A stretch of DNA of 64,000 nucleotides from Bordetella parapertussis (GTDB taxonomy: Bacteria > Pseudomonadota > Gammaproteobacteria > Burkholderiales > SG8-41): the NCBI GenBank assembly GCA_945885345.1, contig CAMCYP010000002.1:1-64000 (forward strand). The letters are read 5' to 3'. The position numbers and the translations under genes are program-made. This document shows, piece by piece, positions 58,010 to 64,000 of the stretch; the first letter of the stretch is position 1; each line of letters starts with the position of its first letter. Below the pieces are notes generated by a model. It ran no database searches. It was not told the DNA's origin and worked only from the letters and a program-made list of their open reading frames with translations.

Positions 58010-59371
58010 TCAGCCCTCGTTCTCCCGCCGTCCTTTCAGCTTGCGCCATAAGGACGCGCGGTTGATGCCGAGTATCTGCGCCGCCGCGGTCTGGTTGCCG
58101 GCGGTTTCCTCCAGCACCTGTCCGATGTAATCGAGCTCCTGTTCCTGCAGCGTTGGCATCCGGCCATCGCGCTTCTGGATGGTGATCACGCCGAGGTCGC
58201 GCAGATGGTCCGGCAGGTCGGTGACTTCGATGGTGTCGCCGACCGCCATCGCCGTGCCACGGGCGATCAGGTTTTCGAGTTCGCGCACATTGCCCGGAAA
58301 TGCGTAATTGGTCAGTGGCACCAGCGCCTCCGGCGCAATTTTTTTGACGTCACGTTTCATCTGCGCCGCATACTTGCGCAAAAAATGCATGGCCAGCAAC
58401 GGGATGTCGCCGCGCCGCTGCGCCAGCGGCGGCAGGTCCAGCCGGACCACGTCGAGGCGGTAATAGAGATCCTTGCGGAAACCGCCCGCGCGCACAGCCG
58501 CAGCCACATCACGATTGCTCGCGGCAATCACGCGCACGTCGCAGCTGACCGGCCGGGTCGCGCCGACACGCAACACTTCCCGTTCCTGCAGCACCCGCAG
58601 CAGCTTGACCTGCATCCCCGGGGACATTTCGGTGATCTCATCGAGAAACAGCGTACCGCCGGCACTGGACTCGATCAGGCCCTTTTTGGCCGTGGTGGCT
58701 CCGGTGAAAGCGCCTTTCTCATGGCCGAACAATTCGTTTTCCAGCAACTGCTCGGCGAACGCGCCGCAGTTGAGCGCCACAAAGGGCCCGTCGCGCCTCC
58801 CGCTGTAATGGTGAAGATATCGCGCCAGCAGTTCCTTGCCGGTACCGCTGTCACCGGTCACCAGCACCGTGCAATCCGTCGGCGCCACCTGGCGAGCCAG
58901 TTCGAGCAGGCGCTCCATCGCCACATCCCGGGTGATGATCCGCGCCGGGGCGGTGGTGTTGTCCAGCTGCTCCCGCAATGCCAGGTTCTCGCGCTTCAGG
59001 CGAACTTTTTCGGCAGCTTCCGCCACCACCTTGCGTACCTCGTCGAGGCGGAAAGGTTTGGCCAGGTAATAAAATGCGCCCTGCTTCATCGCCGCCACCG
59101 CCGATTCCGTCGAGGCATGGCCGGTGATCATGATCACCTCAGCGAGTGGATCAATGTCACGACAGCGACGCATGATATCCATGCCGTCAACCTTCTCCAT
59201 GCGCAGATCGGTCAGCACCACGTCAAAACGCTGCTGCTCCAGTAACGCAAGTGCCTTCACTCCGCTGCGCGTCGCCGTGACCGCATAACCTTCCTTGATC
59301 ATCACGTGCTGCAGGTTGCGCAGGGCGATGTCTTCGTCATCGACGATCAGTAACTGTGCGATCACGGTCAT
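58010..59371 (-). CDS. NtrC-family sigma-54 response regulator
   Basis: 453 residues: receiver (VLTDLRMEKVDGMD with the Asp, LAKPF), AAA+ domain with VTGDSGTGKELLARYLHH, the sigma-54 contact loop GAFTGA, GGTLFLDEITEMSP, and a Fis-type HTH (NQTAAAQILGINRASLWRKLK). Activates sigma-54 promoters after phosphorylation. Overlaps the kinase by four bases. Likely target: the SulP gene across the divergent spacer. Confidence 0.94.
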   Translation of the reverse strand: MTVIAQLLIVDDEDIALRNLQHVMIKEGYAVTATRSGVKALALLEQQRFDVVLTDLRMEKVDGMDIMRRCRDIDPLAEVIMITGHASTESAVAAMKQGAFYYLAKPFRLDEVRKVVAEAAEKVRLKRENLALREQLDNTTAPARIITRDVAMERLLELARQVAPTDCTVLVTGDSGTGKELLARYLHHYSGRRDGPFVALNCGAFAEQLLENELFGHEKGAFTGATTAKKGLIESSAGGTLFLDEITEMSPGMQVKLLRVLQEREVLRVGATRPVSCDVRVIAASNRDVAAAVRAGGFRKDLYYRLDVVRLDLPPLAQRRGDIPLLAMHFLRKYAAQMKRDVKKIAPEALVPLTNYAFPGNVRELENLIARGTAMAVGDTIEVTDLPDHLRDLGVITIQKRDGRMPTLQEQELDYIGQVLEETAGNQTAAAQILGINRASLWRKLKGRRENEG

Positions 59372-60852
59372 TGCCCCTGCTCCGCCGTTGCTGCCGGCAG
59401 GCGGATGTGGAACGTGGTGCCCTTGCCTTTATCCGTGGTGACGGCAATACAACCGTCGTGCTCCTCGATGATTTCATGGGTAATGAACAATCCCAGCCCC
59501 ATGCCCTGACCGACATCCTTGGTTGTGAAAAACGGATCAAAAATGCGCGGCAATACCTCTGCGGCAATGCCCGGGCCGTTGTCGGTGACCGCCACATCCA
59601 CTACCAGACCGTCGAGGAGACAACCGGAAAACGGCGGGCGGTCTCGTTCGGCTTCACTGGCAATCCGCAGCATCGTTGCGGTGATGGACACCCGGCCTTG
59701 CTCCGGCGCCGCCTGTATCGCATTTTTGACCAGATTCAGGAAAGCCTGCTGCAAGCGCTGCGTATCTCCGGCCACCGCAATGTCATCTGCCACTGCGCAG
59801 GTGACGGCAACATGTACAGGCACTTCACCGCGCACAAATCCCAATGTCTGCTCGAGCAGTGGGCGCAGCTGCACCCGCTCGCGGCGGAAATCGCGGCTGC
59901 GCGCGAAATCGAGCAAGGTGCGCACGATATTGCGCGCCCGCTCGCACTGCCCGTCGATCTGCGCCAGCAGTGTCTTGCGGGTTACGGCATCCGCACCCTC
60001 CCATTCTTCAAGCAGGATCTGGCAAGACGTTGAAATATTTGACAGCGGATTGTTGAGTTCATGCGCCACGCCGGACAGCATGGTTCCCATCGACGCCAGT
60101 TTCTCGGCGAGTACCAGGTGCTTCTGCCGCAACTCAAGTTCGTGCAGCATATGGTTGAAAGCATCGGTGATGGCAACAATCTCGCGGTCACCGGTCGGCG
60201 CCTGCAGCAAGCCGGTTTTGCCACCGCGCACCGCATCGACGCTCGCTTCCATGGTTTCCAGCGGAGCGACGATGCGCCGCGCCACGGCACGGCTCATGGC
60301 CAGGATCAAAATGGCCAGGCCGGCAATCGCGACGACCAGTATTGTGCGGAATGCCGCCAGCGCGCTGCGCACCACGTTTTTTTCAGTGCTCTCCATCTCC
60401 GCGGCAATGGCCACGATATCCTGGCCCGCGGCGCGCACGTCATTTTCCGCCGTGGCAACACGGCCGTTGTGCATTGCCGCCGCCGCATAGGCCGTCATGT
60501 GCTCACCGTAGGCTCCGAGCAGACCCTGAAACCGGGACAGCGTTTCCGGACTCCCGACCTCGGCAAAATCAGTCCGGTTGTCGTCGAGCAGAATCCACGC
60601 GCGGGCGACATGGCGGCGGTTCTCCTCGTAATCGGCAGGCTGGCGATGCAGGAAATAGTTGCGCTCGAAACGGCGGATCTCCAGCGTGGTTTCGAGCAGT
60701 TCCGAGGTGCGTTCGCCCAGCGACACCTTCTCTTCGATCGACGCAAGCTCGAAAAAAGTCAGCGCCGCCATGCCGATGATCAGCAAGGCAACCGCGTAAT
60801 AACCGAGGGTGATTTTGCGGCCCAGCGACGGCTGGCCGGTGGCGAGCGACAT
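59368..60852 (-). CDS. Membrane sensor histidine kinase of the NtrC-type pair
   Basis: 494 residues: membrane span (about 15-37), helical periplasmic region (about 38-175), second span (ILVVAIAGLAILILAMS), HAMP (VARRIVAPLETMEASVDAV), HisKA with the phospho-His in LSGVAHELNNPLSNI, and HATPase (NLVKNAIQAAP, DNGPGIAAEV, GMGLGLFITHEI). ATG 60852 chosen as the first with a sensible N-terminus. The ligand is unknown; the neighbouring SulP gene suggests an inorganic anion or carboxylate signal (inference). Confidence 0.92.
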   Translation of the reverse strand: MSLATGQPSLGRKITLGYYAVALLIIGMAALTFFELASIEEKVSLGERTSELLETTLEIRRFERNYFLHRQPADYEENRRHVARAWILLDDNRTDFAEVGSPETLSRFQGLLGAYGEHMTAYAAAAMHNGRVATAENDVRAAGQDIVAIAAEMESTEKNVVRSALAAFRTILVVAIAGLAILILAMSRAVARRIVAPLETMEASVDAVRGGKTGLLQAPTGDREIVAITDAFNHMLHELELRQKHLVLAEKLASMGTMLSGVAHELNNPLSNISTSCQILLEEWEGADAVTRKTLLAQIDGQCERARNIVRTLLDFARSRDFRRERVQLRPLLEQTLGFVRGEVPVHVAVTCAVADDIAVAGDTQRLQQAFLNLVKNAIQAAPEQGRVSITATMLRIASEAERDRPPFSGCLLDGLVVDVAVTDNGPGIAAEVLPRIFDPFFTTKDVGQGMGLGLFITHEIIEEHDGCIAVTTDKGKGTTFHIRLPAATAEQGQ

Positions 60853-60984
60853 CACGGCACTTTCAGCAACAGAACATCGACGACGTCCCGATCGTTGCAT
60901 TCTGCAGCACCCATGCTCATTTTGGCAACACCATGAATGATCGACTGATGACTGCTGGAATCGCCATTATCTGCCGTGAGCAGT

Positions 60985-60995
60985 TGCAAATTGCA
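60985..60995. promoter_or_regulatory. TGCAAATTGCA palindrome in the kinase/SulP spacer
   Basis: Near-perfect 11-mer dyad; TTGCAA also occurs at 61008 and 61077. Located about 80 bases upstream of the candidate -24/-12 element, a normal distance for an NtrC-type activator site. Assignment is inference. Confidence 0.35.
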
Positions 60996-61045
60996 GCGGG
61001 CATCGCCTTGCAACCGGACTGGGGATTTAATAAATTATTAATTAA

Positions 61046-61058
61046 AATCAACGACTTA
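61046..61058 (+). promoter_or_regulatory. IHF-consensus site upstream of SulP
   Basis: AATCAACGACTTA matches WATCAANNNNTTR exactly and is preceded by an A/T-rich tract (ATTAATTAAA). IHF sites between enhancer and sigma-54 promoter are typical for NtrC-type activation. Confidence 0.5.
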
Positions 61059-61065
61059 TTGAGAA

Positions 61066-61081
61066 TGGTCTGGGTATTGCA
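61066..61081 (+). promoter_or_regulatory. Candidate sigma-54 (-24/-12) promoter of sulP
   Basis: TGGTCT-GGGTA-TTGCA. The GG at -24 and GC at -12 have the required spacing and the -12 half TTGCA is perfect; the -24 half matches TGGCAC only in part. It sits 8 bases after the IHF-like site and about 32 bases before the ATG. Confidence 0.45.
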
Positions 61082-61112
61082 ATAGTTTTAATGTTCAACT
61101 GCATCGTAAATC

Positions 61113-63098
61113 ATGATCATCCTGCCCGTCCTGCTGCAACGTTTCCTCAACGCTCTCGCTTACGACAATGTCGGCAACATCGACGAACTGCGCCGACGCC
61201 TTGATGCCCCCGAAATACCGCTGCAAGCCCCGGCCCCGGCCGCCGCGGCCCAACCGTTCATCCCGCCTGCCCTGACCGTCGCATTCGAACGGTTCGCCCA
61301 CGAATTTTCCGGATTCCGCGAATCCGCCGCAGCGCGCCTTCATGTCGCAACCGGGCGCTGGCTGCATGTCCGCCACCAGACTTTCCACGCGGACCTGATC
61401 GCCGGACTCACGGTGACCTTGGTCGCGATCCCGCAATCGCTGGCTTATGCGCAGCTGGCCGGCGTGCCCGCCTACTACGGCCTGTATGCTGCCTTCCTGC
61501 CGACCATCGCCGCAGCAATGATCGGTTCGCTGCCGCAACTGTCCACCGGCCCGGCCGCACTGACCGCGCTGCTCACTGCAGCCAGTGTCGCGCCACTTGC
61601 CGCGCACGGCAGCGAAACGTTTATTGCCAATGTCGTGCTGCTGGCGCTGATTGCCGGCGTGTTCCAGATCATCTTCGGCATGATGCGGCTCGGCGTGCTG
61701 CTGAACTTCCTGTCGCATCCGGTGCTGATGGGTTTCATCAACGCCGCCGCACTGATCATCGGCCTGTCTCAGCTGCCGACACTGCTCGGCATCCCGGTCA
61801 ACCAGTCGGAACATTTTCTCGCCGACATCTGGCAGGTGCTCTCGCACCTCAACGCCACCCACGGCGTATCGCTGGCTTTCGGCATCACGGCAATCGCCAT
61901 GCTCGGGGTTTTCAAGCGCTACGCGCCGCGTTTCCCCGGCGTACTGCTGACCGTAATCGTATTGACCATTGTCAGCGCGCAGATCGATTACGCCGGCATG
62001 GGCGGCGACATCGTCGGCACAGTACCCAGCGGCATGCCCGCATTCTCACTGCCCACCGGCAGCTGGGCCACCGTGCTGGCGCTGCTGCCGGCCGGATTCG
62101 TGCTGGCACTGATCAGTTTCATGGAAGCCACCTCCAGTGCCAAAGTCATCGCCATCAAGACCCGCCAGCACTGGGATGAAAACCGCGAACTGGTGGCCCA
62201 GGGACTGGCCAAGGTCGCCTCGGCGCTGAGCCATTCGATACCGGTCAGCGCGTCCTTCTCCCGTTCTGCACTGAACACCAGTGCGCGCACCCGCATGGCC
62301 GCCGTCATCGCCGCGCTGGGCGTGCTGCTGACCATGCTGTTTTTCACTTCACTGCTGTACCACGTGCCCAAGCCGGCGCTGGCCGCGATCATCATGGTTG
62401 CCGTCGTCGGGCTGATCGACCTGCGCGCAATCAGCACTGCCTGGCGCGCCAACCGCGACGACGGGCTCGCCTGCATCATCACCTTTGTCGCCACGCTGGC
62501 CTTTGCACCATACATCCAGAACGGCATCATCACCGGCATCCTGCTGTCCCTGGGCCTGCTGCTGTATCGCATGATGCGGCCCCGGGCCGCCGTGCTCGGG
62601 CTGCATCCCGACGGTGATCTGCTCGATGCCAAACTGTTCAAGCTGCCGCCGCCACACCCGTACATCGGCGCCGTGCGTTTTGACGGATCACTGCATTTTG
62701 TTACCGGCTCGTATTTCGAGAACGCACTGATCCAGTTGGAACGCAGCAATCCCGACCTGCGCTACGTGCTGATCAAATGCGGCGGCATCAACGACATCGA
62801 TGCCTCGGGCATCGAGGTGCTGCGCAGCCTCGACGAACGTTTCCGCAAAAACGATGTGGTGCTGACCTTCAGCGAACTGAAGCAGCAGGTGCGTGATGTG
62901 CTCGACCGCACCGGGCTCACCGCCATCATCGGCACTGACAACATATTCCCCAGCGACAAAGCGGCGCTGGCGGAACTAAACAGACGCCTGGCGGAATCCC
63001 TGCCGACCCGGCCGGCTTCCGAGGAGGATAAAGAGGGGAAAGCGGCAGCGGTGCAATCCGGGGCGGCAGCAACGCTGCCGCACCCGGCGGCCGTTTAA
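61113..63098 (+). CDS. SulP-family anion permease with STAS domain
   Basis: 661 residues. A 90-residue soluble N-terminus precedes the SulP membrane domain: FHADLIAGLTVTLVAIPQSLAYAQLAGVPAYYGLYAAF is the family signature, followed by about twelve spans, GxVASFSRSALN-like VSASFSRSALN, and a C-terminal STAS domain (LIKCGGINDIDASGIEVLRSLDERF). SulP proteins move sulfate, bicarbonate or dicarboxylates; the substrate is not readable. Divergent from a sigma-54 two-component pair. The 3' end overlaps a TctC remnant on the other strand. Confidence 0.92.
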   Translation: MIILPVLLQRFLNALAYDNVGNIDELRRRLDAPEIPLQAPAPAAAAQPFIPPALTVAFERFAHEFSGFRESAAARLHVATGRWLHVRHQTFHADLIAGLTVTLVAIPQSLAYAQLAGVPAYYGLYAAFLPTIAAAMIGSLPQLSTGPAALTALLTAASVAPLAAHGSETFIANVVLLALIAGVFQIIFGMMRLGVLLNFLSHPVLMGFINAAALIIGLSQLPTLLGIPVNQSEHFLADIWQVLSHLNATHGVSLAFGITAIAMLGVFKRYAPRFPGVLLTVIVLTIVSAQIDYAGMGGDIVGTVPSGMPAFSLPTGSWATVLALLPAGFVLALISFMEATSSAKVIAIKTRQHWDENRELVAQGLAKVASALSHSIPVSASFSRSALNTSARTRMAAVIAALGVLLTMLFFTSLLYHVPKPALAAIIMVAVVGLIDLRAISTAWRANRDDGLACIITFVATLAFAPYIQNGIITGILLSLGLLLYRMMRPRAAVLGLHPDGDLLDAKLFKLPPPHPYIGAVRFDGSLHFVTGSYFENALIQLERSNPDLRYVLIKCGGINDIDASGIEVLRSLDERFRKNDVVLTFSELKQQVRDVLDRTGLTAIIGTDNIFPSDKAALAELNRRLAESLPTRPASEEDKEGKAAAVQSGAAATLPHPAAV

Positions 63099-63240
63099 AA
63101 GAATAACTCGCGAATCCCGGCGTCACGGATCAACTGGCCCCGCTTCGCCATTTCGGATTTGATCGCCGCTGCAAATTCATCGGGTGTCGTTGCCATCGCG
63201 TCGGTGCCGGCAGCAACCAGCTTTTCCTTCACATCGGCAC
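63095..63240 (-). pseudogene. C-terminal remnant of a Bug/TctC receptor
   Basis: The minus strand reads VKEKLVAAGTDAMATTPDEF, then AAAIKSEMAKRGQLIRDAGI, the typical last 45 residues of TctC proteins (compare the intact copy at 56474). Upstream of about 63240 the similarity is lost and there is no start or signal peptide. A decayed or recombination-truncated gene. Confidence 0.8.
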
Positions 63241-63474
63241 AGGGAAAAACGATCTGGCCGGTCGGCGCAGCGGTGGAGTGCAGAGAGTGTCGCGAATGCG
63301 TGCTCTGCGGAAGCATTTCATATTACTACGCCCGCAGTGTAGCACGGCACTTGTGGAAGCCACCCGCCGCCGCGTAAAAGCCCACTCGCAGCCACTGCAT
63401 CGTCCTGCGCATGGACCTGATGCGCACCCCGGCACCGACCGGCTGCACGGACCGGGTACCGGCTGGAGAACACC

Positions 63475-63873
63475 ATGAACCGCATCGTGCACCTCGCGCT
63501 CAAAGTCGAGGATCTCGACAAGACCACCGAGTTCTATGAAAAGGTATTCGGCTTCTGGGAGGTTGAAACCCGCAAGACACGCGACCACCTGTCACGCCAC
63601 CTGACCGACGGCGACATCGATTTCACGCTGATCAAGTACGACGCCGGCACGCAGTCGGCGGAATCGAAAGCCGCGGGAGAGGGGCCGTGCATCCACCATT
63701 TCGCGGTGGAAGTCGAAGACATGGAAAAAGCCACCGCGGAGGTCAAGGGATACGGTTGCACGATCATCAGCGATCCCGGCGTGATTCCGGTGAAGTTCCG
63801 CGCACCCGGCGGCACCGTCGCCGAAATCGTGCCGGTAGGCCGCTACAAAAAAACGGAACGTCCGGTCAAATAA
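63475..63873 (+). CDS. VOC-family (glyoxalase-like) protein
   Basis: 132 residues: RIVHLALKVEDLDKTTEFYEKVFGFWEVETR opening, CIHHFAVEVEDMEKATAEVKGYG in the second half, and FRAPGGTVAEIVPVG at the end, giving His and Glu metal ligands of the vicinal-oxygen-chelate fold. ATG 63475 has GGAG six bases upstream. Substrate unknown. Confidence 0.88.
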   Translation: MNRIVHLALKVEDLDKTTEFYEKVFGFWEVETRKTRDHLSRHLTDGDIDFTLIKYDAGTQSAESKAAGEGPCIHHFAVEVEDMEKATAEVKGYGCTIISDPGVIPVKFRAPGGTVAEIVPVGRYKKTERPVK

Positions 63874-63879
63874 ACAGCG

Positions 63880-63920
63880 CAGGCCGGCACTTCATGCTCC
63901 GGCGGAATGCCGGCCTGTTT
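63880..63920 (+). terminator. Terminator hairpin after the VOC gene
   Basis: CAGGCCGGCA / TGCCGGCCTG, a perfect 10-bp stem, followed by TTT. It also lies just after the stop of the minus-strand gene ending at 63933, so it may serve both directions. Confidence 0.7.
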
Positions 63921-63932
63921 GACCCCCGCGCT

Positions 63933-64000
63933 TTACAGACCAGCCTGCGTGATGAACTTCCCGACCAGGTACGGTTCGATGGCTTCGCTGCCGCCTTCCG
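63933..64000 (-). CDS. C-terminal end of an aldehyde dehydrogenase, cut by window
   Basis: Only the last 22 codons are visible: EGGSEAIEPYLVGKFITQAG plus one Leu before TAA. EGGxExIExYLxxKF is the usual tail of succinate-semialdehyde-type aldehyde dehydrogenases. The family call rests on this tail alone. Confidence 0.55.
   Translation of the reverse strand, partial: EGGSEAIEPYLVGKFITQAGL

Overview
The window is one chromosome segment of a GC-rich betaproteobacterium, probably Burkholderiales. The basis is: a dcw division/cell-wall cluster in beta-proteobacterial order, the rsmI-lpoA-yraN-diaA-dolP block, adjacent birA-coaX, a stand-alone rfaE2, and Bug/TctC-type solute receptors (one intact copy, one frameshifted copy and one remnant). 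No tRNA, 16S/23S rRNA, CRISPR array, transposase or phage gene was seen. Coding density is very high, with many ATGA/GTGA stop-start overlaps.

Layout. 1-11954 (minus): the dcw cluster from mraZ to a truncated murC, driven by a recognisable promoter that overlaps three GTGG(G/T)A MraZ boxes (12009-12062). 12322-12688: RNase P RNA. 12738-18074: a ChaC-like gene, pyrC, rsmI, then the envelope/replication set lpoA-like, yraN, diaA, dolP. 18113-24969 (minus): a tight eight-gene operon of lipid/redox genes (FAD oxidoreductase, DUF1365, CFA synthase, chalcone-isomerase-like, MFS, DUF3833, SDR, NTF2-like), divergent from a CarH/LitR-type B12 photoreceptor regulator at 25177. A diiron acyl-ACP-desaturase-like gene and rfaE2 follow. 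27649-30173 (minus): SPOR protein, coaX, birA. 30235-38854 (plus): frameshifted tctC; a soluble histidine kinase with two CheY-like regulators and an S51 peptidase; glnS; an SDR; a Cache-GGDEF cyclase.

38891-45754 is the most unusual region. A three-gene module (Tat-exported caspase-like protein, FecR-like protein, CHASE2/adenylate cyclase; 39224-43928) lies between intact ettA and a roughly 92% identical, frameshifted duplicate of the ettA 3' end. This looks like an insertion into the ettA 3' end that left a 270-bp direct duplication. I know of no described function for this trio, and it is the best candidate here for an uncharacterised system.

45894-58000 holds accessory metabolism: a racemase-fold protein without catalytic cysteines, a CoA-transferase, HMG-CoA lyase, a four-domain rhodanese, MmgE/PrpD, dinB, a solute-binding-like protein without a signal peptide, and AraC/OsmC/TctC/cupin genes. 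58010-63098: an NtrC-type two-component pair divergent from a SulP permease; the spacer has a consensus IHF site and a -24/-12-like element, so sigma-54 control of the permease is plausible. 63095-64000: a TctC C-terminal remnant, a VOC protein and the 3' end of an aldehyde dehydrogenase.

A degenerate AT-rich element (core ATATCAATAAAA-N-CAAT-N-A-C/G-TTAT) recurs at several 3' gene ends, before SulP, and in part inside murD. No gene-free stretch exceeds about 300 bases.
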